DNA of 52,854 nucleotides from Rhodobacterales bacterium (GCA_009993005.1 JAACUH010000070.1:1-52854), one strand, 5' to 3'. Numbered from the stretch's first letter, positions 26,344 to 34,842 are shown. The notes: generated by a model not told the origin, from the letters alone. Made by a program: numbers and translations.

Positions 26344-28142
26344 GCGTTATCCTCAAAGAGGTCGGTGATTTCAAAACGGGTGACATCCACCAGCCCGAGG
26401 TCCGAAATCCGCAACTCCGGGATCACGACAAGGGCCAGCAGCGAATGTTGCATATAGGCATTGTTGAGCGTGCAGCCGCAGGCGATCATCGCTTGCACCA
26501 TCGCCTCGGCCCTGGCCGCGACCTCGGCCGCGGGGCTGTCGGACATCAGGCCGGCGATGGGCAGTTCGACCAGCGCGATCTCGGCCCCGTCCTTCCAGAC
26601 GGTCACGCCGCCGCCGACCTCGCCCAGCCGGTTCGCCGCCGCGGCCATCATCGCCCGCGAGGTGCCGACGACGATCATGTGGTGGCTGTCATGCGCCACG
26701 GTCGATGCGATGGCCATCTCGCCCTGATAGCCGAACCCGCTGACAAAGCCGTTCACGACCTTGCCCGTGGCGCGGTGGCGTTCCACCAGCGCGATCTGAC
26801 AGACCTCGCCCGTCGCCTGGACGCGGCCCTCTGTCACCGGCAGCTCGAACGTCAGCGCCCTGGTCGGCGCCTGGTTTTCCACCACGCCGATCACCCGCGC
26901 GCGCACGGCATTGGCGCCATCAGGCGCGGCAATGGCAAAGTCGCCCTCTGCCAGCACGCGGCCCAGCCGCACGGTCTGGCGCGCCGTCGCAGGCCAGTCG
27001 TAGTGCGGGCAGGCGACGGTGATGCGGCCGTCCACGGCCACGCTCACGCCCCGCGCGATCACATGCTCGATGGGCAGGGTCGTGAGGTCCGATGTCAGGA
27101 TCACATCCGCCCGCCGCCCCGGCGCGATGGACCCAAGCTCGCGTTCGAGCCCGAAATGCGTCGCGGTGTTGATCGTGGCCATCTGCAACGCCACCAGCGG
27201 GTCGCAGCCACAGGCGATGGCATGGCGCACCACCCGGTTCATATGTCCCTCATAGACCAGCGTGCCGGAATGGCAGTCGTCGGTGCACAGGATGAAATTG
27301 CGCGGATCGAGGCCACGCTGCGTGATCGCGGTGATCTGGCTTTCCACGTCATACCACGCACTGCCCAGCCGCAGCATCGACCGCATCCCCTGGCGCGCGC
27401 GGGCGATGGCATCGGCCTCGGCGGTGCCCTCATGGTCATCCGCCGGCCCGCCCGCGACATAGGCATGAAACGGGATGCCCCGGTCAGGGCTCGCATAGTG
27501 CCCGCCCACCGTCTTGCCCGCGCGCATGGTCGCTGCCATCTCGGCCAGCATCTGCGCGTCGCCCGCCACAACGCCGGGATAGTTCATCATCTCGCCCAAC
27601 CCGATGATGCCGGGCCAGGTCATCGCCTCGGCCACATCATCCGGCCCGATCTCATAGCCCGTCGTCTCGAGCCCGGGCGCAGAGGGCGCGCAGGACGGCA
27701 TCTGGGTAAAGATGTTGACAGGCTGAAGCGCCGCCTCGTCATGCATCATCCGCACGCCGGCGAGGCCCAGCACATTGGCGATCTCATGCGGATCGGTGAA
27801 CATTGTCGTGGTGCCATGCGGGATCACGGCGGCGGCAAACTCTGCCGGGGTGAGCATCCCGCTCTCGATATGCATATGCCCGTCGCAAAGACCGGGGATC
27901 AGGTAGCGCCCGCCCGCCTCGATCACCCGCGTGTCCGGCCCGATACAATGGCCCGCATCAGGCCCGACATAGGCAAAGCGGCCATCCGCCACCGCCACCT
28001 GCCAGCCGTCGAGCACTTCGCGGCTCTGCACATTCACCAGCCTGCCACCGCGGATCACCAGATCCGCCGCCGCCCGCCCGGCCGCCACGGCCACCAGCCG
28101 CGCGGCGCTCTCTGCCCATGTCTTGAAAGTCTGTTTTTCCAT
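26340..28142 (-). CDS. ade: Adenine deaminase
   Basis: 600 residues of the amidohydrolase superfamily. Deaminates adenine to hypoxanthine. Metal-site motifs are PGLCDGHMHIESGM, HGTTTMFTDPHEIAN and the C-terminal histidine-rich regions such as TVAHDSHHMIVVG. Start 28142 (MEKQTF) was chosen; the upstream extension is not family-like. Its stop overlaps the amn start, so the pair takes AMP through adenine to hypoxanthine. Confidence 0.95.
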   Translation of the reverse strand: MEKQTFKTWAESAARLVAVAAGRAAADLVIRGGRLVNVQSREVLDGWQVAVADGRFAYVGPDAGHCIGPDTRVIEAGGRYLIPGLCDGHMHIESGMLTPAEFAAAVIPHGTTTMFTDPHEIANVLGLAGVRMMHDEAALQPVNIFTQMPSCAPSAPGLETTGYEIGPDDVAEAMTWPGIIGLGEMMNYPGVVAGDAQMLAEMAATMRAGKTVGGHYASPDRGIPFHAYVAGGPADDHEGTAEADAIARARQGMRSMLRLGSAWYDVESQITAITQRGLDPRNFILCTDDCHSGTLVYEGHMNRVVRHAIACGCDPLVALQMATINTATHFGLERELGSIAPGRRADVILTSDLTTLPIEHVIARGVSVAVDGRITVACPHYDWPATARQTVRLGRVLAEGDFAIAAPDGANAVRARVIGVVENQAPTRALTFELPVTEGRVQATGEVCQIALVERHRATGKVVNGFVSGFGYQGEMAIASTVAHDSHHMIVVGTSRAMMAAAANRLGEVGGGVTVWKDGAEIALVELPIAGLMSDSPAAEVAARAEAMVQAMIACGCTLNNAYMQHSLLALVVIPELRISDLGLVDVTRFEITDLFEDNA

Positions 28143-28203
28143 GTCGCATTTGTTCCCAAGTCGCGCGGCGGCGCAACCCCCCCGCACGCACCGTCACCAA
28201 AGC

Positions 28204-28236
28204 TTCATCTTGCCCCAAATATCCTCGGGGGGACGG
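28204..28236 (+). repeat. Dispersed intergenic repeat, copy D
   Basis: TTCATCTTGCCCC then AAATATCCTCGGGGGGACGG. Shares the left half with the copies at 12560 and 37390, but the right half has diverged. Lies between the divergent ade and the YeeZ-like gene. Confidence 0.65.
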
Positions 28237-28336
28237 CGCGCCTGCGCGCCGGGGGGGGGGCAGACAGCCCCCCTCGACACTTGCCGCCTGCGCCATGCCG
28301 CTTGACCCGGTCCCGCGCGCGGCGCAGACAAATGTC

Positions 28337-29281
28337 ATGACCCCGACACTCCTCTCCTTTGGCCATGGCTATTCCGCCCGCGCGCTGGCGCGGCTCCTCT
28401 TGCCGCAGGGGTGGCGGATCATCGGCACCACGCGCCGGGCCGAGGCGATGGCCGAGATCTGCGCCAGCGGCGTGCATCCGGTGCTCTGGCCCGGAAGCGA
28501 CCTCAACCCGCATATCGCCAAGGCCACGCATCTGCTCATCTCTGCCGCGCCGGATGCAGAGGGCGACCCGGTGCTGCGCGACTGGCAGGGCGCCATCACG
28601 GCACGGGCCGGGGCGGGGGCCGGGACCGGGGCGGGGGCTGGGGCTGGGGCCGGGACCGGGGCGGGGGCTGGGGCCGGGGCGGGGGCCGGGGCGGGGGCGC
28701 TGCAATGGGTCGGCTACCTGTCCACCACCGGCGTCTATGGCGACACTGGCGGCGACTGGGTGGACGAGGACAGCCCGCTCACCCCCGCCACCACACGCGG
28801 ACAGGCGCGGGTGCAGGCCGAGGCCGCCTGGCGCGCCATCCCCGGCCTGCCGCTGCATATCTTCCGCCTCGCCGGCATCTACGGGCCCGGTCGCGGCCCC
28901 TTTGCCAAGGTGCGCGCCGGGACCGCGCGGCGGATCGTCAAGCCGGGGCAGGTGTTCTCGCGCATCCATGTCGATGACATCGCCCAGACCCTCGCCGCCT
29001 CGATCGCGCATCCCGCGCCGGGGCAGGCCTACAACCTGTGCGACGACGACCCCGCCCCGCCCGAGGATGTCATTGCCCATGCCGCGCATCTGCTGGGCCT
29101 GCCCGTGCCCCCGGCCGAGGACTTCGCGACCGCCCGGATGACGCCGATGGCGCGCAGCTTTTACGCCGAAAGCAAGAAGGTGCGGAATGACAAGATCAAG
29201 CGCGACCTTGGCATCCGGTTGATCCACCCGACCTATCGCGCGGGGCTGGCGGCCCTTCTGGCGGCGGGTGACAACAGCTAG
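28337..29281 (+). CDS. YeeZ-like NAD(P)-dependent epimerase/dehydratase family protein
   Basis: 314 residues, extended SDR fold. The N-terminal LLSFGHGYSARALARLL is a Rossmann dinucleotide loop. The YLSTTGVYGD and EDSPLTP stretches, the FRLAGIYGPGRGPF segment and the closing LGIRLIHPTYRAGL are typical of the family. Between residues about 89 and 120 there is a Gly-Ala tract (GAGAGAG) from a GGGGCN hexamer expansion, a stretch I do not expect in relatives. Start 28337 begins at the Rossmann strand. Substrate unknown. Confidence 0.85.
   Translation: MTPTLLSFGHGYSARALARLLLPQGWRIIGTTRRAEAMAEICASGVHPVLWPGSDLNPHIAKATHLLISAAPDAEGDPVLRDWQGAITARAGAGAGTGAGAGAGAGTGAGAGAGAGAGAGALQWVGYLSTTGVYGDTGGDWVDEDSPLTPATTRGQARVQAEAAWRAIPGLPLHIFRLAGIYGPGRGPFAKVRAGTARRIVKPGQVFSRIHVDDIAQTLAASIAHPAPGQAYNLCDDDPAPPEDVIAHAAHLLGLPVPPAEDFATARMTPMARSFYAESKKVRNDKIKRDLGIRLIHPTYRAGLAALLAAGDNS
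28604..28698. repeat. GGGGCN hexanucleotide expansion inside a coding region
   Basis: About fifteen imperfect hexamers (GGGGCC, GGGGCG, GGGGCT, GGGACC) encode roughly 32 Gly, Ala and Thr residues in the YeeZ-like protein. All copies keep the frame. Confidence 0.9.
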
Positions 29282-29319
29282 ACGGTAGCTAGACGGTAGC
29301 TAGACGGCAGCTAGACGGC
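29276..29319. repeat. Four 11-bp repeats with CTAG cores
   Basis: Four units of AGCTAGACGGT (last two end in C) at 29276, 29287, 29298 and 29309. Each carries CTAG, a tetramer that is rare in most bacterial genomes. The first unit contains the TAG stop of the YeeZ-like gene. Confidence 0.95.
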
Positions 29320-29383
29320 TTGCCGAACGCCCCGCCGCCCGCCATATCGGGGGCTGCATCCGACCAAAGCCACAGGGCCCGCC

Positions 29384-30160
29384 ATGACGCTCCGCGACCG
29401 CACCGCCGCCTTCCTCGACCAGCCCAATGTGCGCAATTTCATTATCGGCGTGATCCTGTTCAACGCGCTGATCCTCGGGCTCGAGACCTCGCAGCCGCTG
29501 ATGGCGCGGGCGGGCGGGCTGATCCACCTGCTCGACCAGATCTGCCTTGCGATTTTCGTGGCGGAAATCCTGGCCAAGCTCTTTGCCCTCGGTCCCCGCT
29601 TTTTTCGCTCGGGGTGGAACATCTTCGACTTTGTCATCGTCGGCATTTCGCTGGTGCCCACGGCGCAGGGGCTGTCGGTGCTGCGCGCACTGCGCATCCT
29701 GCGGGTGCTGCGGGTCATCTCGGCCGCGCCACGCCTGCGCCGGGTGGTCGAAGGCTTCATCACGGCGCTGCCCGGCATGGGGTCGGTGTTTCTGCTGATG
29801 GGGATCATCTTCTACATCGGCGCGGTGATGGCGACGAAACTCTTTGGCGCGACATTTCCCGAATGGTTCGGCGGGCTGGGCCGGTCGGCCTATTCGCTGT
29901 TCCAGATCATGACGCTGGAAAGCTGGTCGATGGGCATCGTGCGCCCGGTGATGGAGGTCTATCCCTACGCCTGGGCGTTCTTTGTCCCCTTCATCATGAT
30001 GACGACATTCGCGGTGGTGAACCTGCTGGTGGGCCTGATCGTGAACTCGATGCAGGACGCCCATGCCGAGGAAACCAACGCCGCCACCGATGCCTATCGC
30101 GACGAGGTTCTGGCACGGCTGATCGCCATCGAAAAGCGGCTCGGGTCAGGCGACAAATGA
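29384..30160 (+). CDS. Bacterial voltage-gated sodium channel (Nav type)
   Basis: 258 residues, a single-domain six-helix channel that works as a tetramer. The voltage sensor S4 has arginines at 101, 104, 107 and 110 (LRALRILRVLR). The pore selectivity filter is TLESWSM at 177-183, the sequence found in sodium-selective bacterial channels such as NavMs-type. S6 (about 203-222) leads to a helical cytoplasmic tail that may form the usual coiled coil. Its 3' end overlaps the convergent LacI gene by 15 bp. Confidence 0.92.
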   Translation: MTLRDRTAAFLDQPNVRNFIIGVILFNALILGLETSQPLMARAGGLIHLLDQICLAIFVAEILAKLFALGPRFFRSGWNIFDFVIVGISLVPTAQGLSVLRALRILRVLRVISAAPRLRRVVEGFITALPGMGSVFLLMGIIFYIGAVMATKLFGATFPEWFGGLGRSAYSLFQIMTLESWSMGIVRPVMEVYPYAWAFFVPFIMMTTFAVVNLLVGLIVNSMQDAHAEETNAATDAYRDEVLARLIAIEKRLGSGDK

Positions 30161-31174
30161 CCGCAAGAGCGTGTCGCCTGGGTCGAGCGTCGGGGTGAGT
30201 TCGACCATCTCGCCCGCGGGCAGCGCCGGGTCGGCATTGCGCGCGGCGATGATCTGCGCGGCCTTGATGCCCACGGCACGCCGACAGGCATCCATCGTGG
30301 CCAGCCTGCACGACAGCCCGTCGAGCAACTCGACCCCGTTGAAGCCCGCGAGCCCGATCTGGCCGGGAACGTCAACGCCGTTGTCCAGCAGATACAAGAG
30401 CCCGCCAGCGCCGATCATGTCGTTGGAGTAATAGAGGAAATCGACATCTGGCGACCGCGCCAGCACGGTCTGCGTCATCTCGCGGCCCTTGGCGAGCGCC
30501 GATCCGCCGGAATAGAACTCCTGATCAACGATCTCGATCCCGGCCTTGCCCAGGGTCTGGGTGAACCCCTCGAACCGTTTGCGCGCGCGGTGGTCGAGCG
30601 GCATCTTGGTGCCCAGAAAGGCGATGCGCCGGTAGCCCGCCGCGATGATCGCCTCGGCCATCTGCCGCCCGGCGCGGCGGTGGCTGATGCCGACGCAGGC
30701 GTCGATCGGGTCGCCGTCAACATCCATGATCTCGACCACCGGCACACCGGCGCGCGCCAGCATCGCCTGCGCCGCCTCCGAATGCTCGAGCCCCGCGATG
30801 ATCACACCGGCAGGGCGCCAGGACAGCATCTCGAACAGGACTTTCTCTTCTTTTTCGGGCATGTAGTCGGTCACGCCCACGACCGGTTGCAGGCTGGTGG
30901 TCGCCAGAACCTCGGAAATCCCCGACAGCACCTCGGGAAAGACCATGTTGCCAAGGCTGGGGATGATGACGGCCACGAGGTTCACATGGCTCGACGCGAG
31001 CGAGCCCGCGATCTTGTTGGGAACATAGCCCAGCCGTTTGGCGGCTTCCTGCACCCGCAGGCGGGTTGCGATGCTCACGTCGCCCTTGCCGCGCAGCACG
31101 CGGCTCACCGTCATCTCGCTCACGCCCGAGGCCTCGGACACATCGCGCAGGGTGAGGGGGCGTCTGGGTCGCAT
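30146..31174 (-). CDS. LacI family transcriptional regulator
   Basis: 342 residues. N-terminal helix-turn-helix TLRDVSEASGVSEMTVSRVLRGKGDVS with hinge helix, then a periplasmic-binding-protein-like effector domain. LPLTLRDV-type start places the ATG at 31174; a longer frame from 31210 adds only Gly/Asn-rich residues. Closest in pattern to GntR-type gluconate repressors, but no sugar genes are next to it, so the effector is unknown. The 3' end overlaps the sodium channel gene. Confidence 0.9.
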   Translation of the reverse strand: MRPRRPLTLRDVSEASGVSEMTVSRVLRGKGDVSIATRLRVQEAAKRLGYVPNKIAGSLASSHVNLVAVIIPSLGNMVFPEVLSGISEVLATTSLQPVVGVTDYMPEKEEKVLFEMLSWRPAGVIIAGLEHSEAAQAMLARAGVPVVEIMDVDGDPIDACVGISHRRAGRQMAEAIIAAGYRRIAFLGTKMPLDHRARKRFEGFTQTLGKAGIEIVDQEFYSGGSALAKGREMTQTVLARSPDVDFLYYSNDMIGAGGLLYLLDNGVDVPGQIGLAGFNGVELLDGLSCRLATMDACRRAVGIKAAQIIAARNADPALPAGEMVELTPTLDPGDTLLRSFVA

Positions 31175-31318
31175 GATCTGGTGCCGGTTCCCGTTCGGGT
31201 TGCCCGCCAAGTGTTAAACGCTCGGGAGGCCGAGGCCAAGCCATAGACGCCTGCCCGGCGATACCAAGCGTTGACCTGAAAGCCAAAGGCGGGCAAGACA
31301 GCCGCGCTGGCCCTCGTT

Positions 31319-31394
31319 GGCCCCGTAGCTCAGGGGATAGAGCGACCGCCTCCTAAGCGGTAGGTCACAGGTTCAAATCCTGTCGGGGTCACCA
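31319..31394 (+). tRNA. tRNA-Arg (anticodon CCT)
   Basis: A 76-nt cloverleaf with encoded CCA. The acceptor GGCCCCG pairs with CGGGGTC (one G-T), the anticodon loop CTCCTAA gives CCT, and the T-arm is ACAGGTTCAAATCCTGT. It reads AGG. Confidence 0.96.
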
Positions 31395-31518
31395 GTGCCG
31401 GACAAGCGATGCGTCCAGACCGCATGCGGTCGCACGATATTTAGTTACAATTTTAGTAATTGGCTGCGCGGATAGGCGAAAAAGACAGCTTGTGCACAAC
31501 CACGAGTATCGTTGTTAT

Positions 31519-31538
31519 CGAAAAACGAAAGTTTTTCG
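31519..31538 (+). promoter_or_regulatory. Perfect hairpin in the leader of a small gene
   Basis: CGAAAAAC, loop GAAA, GTTTTTCG: eight paired bases closing a GNRA-type tetraloop, 66 bp before the GTG start at 31604. It has no T-run after it, so it is not a normal terminator. Upstream the DNA is AT-rich, including an inverted repeat TTAC-N7-GTAA at 31445-31459. Confidence 0.55.
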
Positions 31539-31603
31539 GGAATTTAGGCGGCACGGGTACGGCGCCGGCGCGCAAAAGCTTTGTTTGGGTGAGGTAGGAT
31601 CAG

Positions 31604-31954
31604 GTGAAAGAACGCGATGCGGCGATTGACCAGATGATCGAATTCGCGATGGAGGAGTTGCTGTCAGGCAGCCCTCAACGCAAGCGCGCCATGGTGCGCC
31701 GGATGGCGGAGCGGTGGCCGGCCGAACCTGCGCTGGCGCTGGTCTATGCCGTGACATCGGCCACCGAATCGATTGAGGACACGTTTGGCGAGGCTGCGGC
31801 AGATGACCCGGTGATTCCGCTGGGCTACAGGCTCTCTGCGCTGATTTCGGCCGATGTCTATGCGGTGCAGTCGATGGGACAGGTGCCATCGGTTGCCGAA
31901 GATCTGCTGCATTTCTGGCGGCGGGTCGATCCGCTATTCCTGCGCCTGCAATAA
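31604..31954 (+). CDS. Conserved small protein, HFWRRVDP family, copy 1
   Basis: 116 residues, mostly helical, no known domain. It shares MIEFA near the N-terminus and LLHFWRRVDPLFL at the C-terminus with the next gene, so the two are tandem paralogues. The central part resembles a short alpha-helical bundle. The start is GTG 31604, with AGGTAGGA a few bases upstream. No membrane segments and no signal peptide. Function unknown. Confidence 0.75.
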   Translation: MKERDAAIDQMIEFAMEELLSGSPQRKRAMVRRMAERWPAEPALALVYAVTSATESIEDTFGEAAADDPVIPLGYRLSALISADVYAVQSMGQVPSVAEDLLHFWRRVDPLFLRLQ

Positions 31955-32007
31955 AAGTCTGTTCCGCCCGTTGCCCCCAAGGGCAATGGGGGTCTGGTAA
32001 AGTGGTA

Positions 32008-32355
32008 ATGATCGGGCGTCGGGTAATGGGGCGGGCGCGGCTCGACATCATGATCGAGTTTGCAACGGGCGAACTGGCCAGCGGCGATACCGCGCGCGTC
32101 AGCAGGCTCGTGCGGATTCTGGCCGCGCAGCACCCCGACGAAAAGGCGCTTACGCTGTGTTTCGCGCTGACCTCGGCGGCCAGCGCGCTCGAGGATGTGG
32201 TGCAGGACCACAAGACGGTGTCGCTGGCCTACAAGCTCGCCGCGCTGGTCGCCGCCGACACGCTCGCCGTGGAGGCGCTGGGCCGTGCACCGGCGCGCGC
32301 GGTCGATCTGCTGCATTTCTGGCGGCGGGTGGACCCCTGGTTTCTCACGCTCTGA
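32008..32355 (+). CDS. Conserved small protein, HFWRRVDP family, copy 2
   Basis: About 115 residues, paralogue of the preceding gene, sharing IMIEFA, the YKLAALVAADTLAVEALG/YRLSALISADVYAVQSMG helix and LLHFWRRVDPWFL. Start is uncertain: GTG 32002, ATG 32008 and ATG 32026 are in frame; aligning with copy 1 favours 32026. It is 53 bp from copy 1 and probably co-transcribed. Role not known. Confidence 0.72.
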   Translation: MIGRRVMGRARLDIMIEFATGELASGDTARVSRLVRILAAQHPDEKALTLCFALTSAASALEDVVQDHKTVSLAYKLAALVAADTLAVEALGRAPARAVDLLHFWRRVDPWFLTL

Positions 32356-32375
32356 CACGGGTCAGACCATGCGGG

Positions 32376-33092
32376 TCAGACCATGCGGATCACCGATTTG
32401 TCGATCGCCAGCATGTAGCCCCGCCGCGCGATGTTCTTGACCAGAAGCTCGCTCACCATCTGGTTGCCCAGCGTGTCACGCAACCGCTTGATCCGCGTGG
32501 CGCCCGCCGCCTCGTCGCAATCACTGGCGTCGCGGCCCGATATCACCGCCTCGATCTCGGCGCCCGACAGCACCTCGTCATCCATCCGCGCCTCGGCCAG
32601 CACCGACAGCGTCTCGATCGCGGCCTCGGTCAGCTTGAACTCGAAATTGTTGAGATAAACCGTGTTCTGCTCGCGCGCGATCAGCAGCGAATTGACCTCG
32701 ATCCCCTTGCGCTCGATCTGGCCCATGCGGCGGTTGAGCGTGATGAGCATCACCAGAAAGGCCATCGCGGCCACCAGCAGCGCCGTGGCAAAGACCAGCA
32801 GCACAAAGATCACGACCCGGTAGGACGACAGCGTGTCAGAGAACGCGGTGCCCGATTGCGCGAGGATCTCGAGCAGCTTGATCTCGGCCTGCGTGGTCAG
32901 GTCATTCTCGACAAAGACCCGTTCGACCCGCGCGTTGAAGGCATTGGCGTCCGGCAGGTTGAGAAACAACAAAACCGCCGCCACCGCGAGGATGACGACG
33001 ATTGCGGCGATCCCGCCTACGACAATCCTGTTGCCTGTCTGCCGAACCTCAATAGCGGAGGTAGAATTCGCCCGCACTCTGCTGCCTTTCAT
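32376..33092 (-). CDS. Membrane-anchored protein with C-terminal winged-helix (OmpR/ToxR-type) domain
   Basis: 238 residues. Helix 1 at about 23-44 and helix 2 at about 93-117 flank a 48-residue periplasmic loop. Residues about 146-235 form a winged-helix domain: NNFEFKLTEAAIETLSVL, a spacer, then GATRIKRLRDTLGN and LLVKNIARRGYML, which has the recognition-helix and wing pattern of Trans_reg_C domains. Unlike ToxR or CadC the DNA-binding part is at the C-terminus. The gene overlaps the upstream small secreted protein by 44 bp. Likely a one-component membrane regulator; targets unknown. Confidence 0.75.
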   Translation of the reverse strand: MKGSRVRANSTSAIEVRQTGNRIVVGGIAAIVVILAVAAVLLFLNLPDANAFNARVERVFVENDLTTQAEIKLLEILAQSGTAFSDTLSSYRVVIFVLLVFATALLVAAMAFLVMLITLNRRMGQIERKGIEVNSLLIAREQNTVYLNNFEFKLTEAAIETLSVLAEARMDDEVLSGAEIEAVISGRDASDCDEAAGATRIKRLRDTLGNQMVSELLVKNIARRGYMLAIDKSVIRMV

Positions 33093-33330
33093 CAAGTCCC
33101 GTCTCGTCAAATACGTCCAACACTTCCAGCAGTTGCCAGCCACCGGCAACCAGCCGCGGGGCGATCTCGGCCTCGGCCTGCGCCACGCTGCATTCGCCCC
33201 TGATCTCGGCCACGCCATATTGCAGCCGCAAGGGGTTGTCCTGCTTTGCCTTGTAATCGGCATAGCAGGCGGCCTGCGCGCCGGTGGCGGTCAGGGCGAG
33301 AAGGACGGGGATGATGAATGCGTGTTTCAT
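33049..33330 (-). CDS. Small secreted protein, upstream partner of the winged-helix gene
   Basis: 93 residues with a signal peptide ending near TGAQA. The mature part starts ACYADYKAKQDNPLRLQYG, has a second Cys in IRGECS, and ends with VFDETGLDERQQSAGEFYLRY. Two cysteines could form a disulfide. No named family recognised. It overlaps the membrane winged-helix gene by 44 bp in another frame, which implies coupled translation and a shared role, perhaps as its periplasmic ligand or modulator (inference). Confidence 0.75.
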   Translation of the reverse strand: MKHAFIIPVLLALTATGAQAACYADYKAKQDNPLRLQYGVAEIRGECSVAQAEAEIAPRLVAGGWQLLEVLDVFDETGLDERQQSAGEFYLRY

Positions 33331-33542
33331 GGTCCGATCAAACCCAGGCGGTTGAGATCAAGCAATAACCGATCCCGCCCGGCCTGTCGCTAGCTGATAA
33401 CACCGCGGCGTTATTGCCTGACGCACGGACAGCAGCGCATCCTTTCCCCAGCCCGGATCGTCAACCTTTGACGTGACGGGATCGGCCAAGAGAAGGGTCG
33501 AGCAGCGGTGCGGTACAATGCCCCAGTTACCGTGCCGGATCT

Positions 33543-33579
33543 GGGGTGAAGGGTTGGCTATGCCCTTCACCCCATTTTT
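33543..33579 (+). terminator. Intrinsic terminator on the plus strand without an obvious gene
   Basis: A perfect 11-bp stem (GGGGTGAAGGG with CCCTTCACCCC), a 9-nt loop, then ATTTTTC on the plus strand. No plus-strand protein gene lies upstream. On the minus strand the same hairpin follows the phnA stop but lacks a T-run after it. Confidence 0.75.
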
Positions 33580-33583
33580 CCCC

Positions 33584-34105
33584 TCAGCCCGATTTCTTGA
33601 CGAATTCGCACAGGATGACGATCTGCTGTCCGTTCACCCGCCCCTCGATATGTGCGGCATTGTCCGCGACGAGCGAGATCCCCCGCACCGCCGTGCCGCG
33701 TTTGGCGGTAAAGCCGCCGCCCTTGACCACCAGATCCTTGACCAGCGTCACCGTGTCGCCGGCGGCGAGCACCACGCCGTTGCTGTCGCGATGCGTGACC
33801 GCGCCGATGTCGCCGCCCTGCGCCTGCGCCCAGTCCATCACGTCGGGCTCCAGATAGGCGCCGTCGCGCGCGTCGCGGGCCCAGCCGGCCTCGGCCAGCG
33901 CGTCGAGCAGCCGCCAGGCCACGACCTGCACGGCAGGCTCCTGCGACCAGATCGCCTCGGTCAGGCAGCGCCAATGCGGCGCGTCGGTCACGGGGCCCGT
34001 CACGCCCGCACGGCAGGCGGGGCAGAGCGTCACGGTCGCATCGCGCGGGGCGACGGCGACGGGCGCAAGGTCATCGGTGGCAGAGCAGAGATCGCAGGCG
34101 GTCAT
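33584..34105 (-). CDS. phnA: PhnA domain-containing protein
   Basis: 173 residues. N-terminal zinc ribbon CDLCSATDDL with TLCPACRAG, then the C-terminal PhnA (YjdM) SH3-like domain with GDTVTLVKDLVVKGGGFTAKRGT and VRGISLVADN. Despite the name, E. coli PhnA is not required for phosphonate use, and the function is unclear. No phosphonate genes are nearby. Confidence 0.92.
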   Translation of the reverse strand: MTACDLCSATDDLAPVAVAPRDATVTLCPACRAGVTGPVTDAPHWRCLTEAIWSQEPAVQVVAWRLLDALAEAGWARDARDGAYLEPDVMDWAQAQGGDIGAVTHRDSNGVVLAAGDTVTLVKDLVVKGGGFTAKRGTAVRGISLVADNAAHIEGRVNGQQIVILCEFVKKSG

Positions 34106-34211
34106 GGCGTGAGTCCTTCGTGATGCTGACCCTGCCTAAGACGTGCGCAGGGATTTGGAAAGTGGCATGCAGGGGGCTTGATTGCCGCACCCCGCTGGGG
34201 TCATTGGGCGC

Positions 34212-34842
34212 ATGACTGCACCGGATTTCAGCTATGAGCGCGCCGCGATGGCGCTGGGCCGTGCCCGCGTCGCCGGGGTGGACGAGGCCGGGCGCGGGCC
34301 GCTGGCCGGGCCGGTCACGGCGGCGGCGGTGATCCTCGACCCTGCCCGCATCCCGGCCGGGCTGAATGACAGCAAGAAGCTCACCGCCCGCCAGCGCGAC
34401 CGGCTCTGCGCCGAGATCCGCGCGGTGGCGCAGGTGTCGGTCGCCCATGCGAGCGTGGAGGAGATCGACGCCCTCAACATCCTGCGCGCGTCGCATCTCG
34501 CCATGCTGCGCGCCATCGCGGGGCTCGCTGTGCCGCCCGATCATGTGCTGATCGACGGCAACCTCTTGCCCCGCGACCTGACCCTGCCCGCGCAGGCGAT
34601 CATCGGCGGCGACGCCCTGTCGCAGAGCATCGCGGCGGCCTCAATTGTGGCGAAAACATGTCGCGATGCGATCATGGTGGATTTGGCGCAACAATTCCCC
34701 GGCTACGGCTGGGAGAAAAACGCAGGCTACCCGTCCAAAAGCCACAAGGCGGCACTTCAAAATCTTGGTGTGACCCCTCACCATAGGCGTTCTTTCAAGC
34801 CGGTCCACAATATCTTGTATCAAGATAAATTACTAAGTGATT

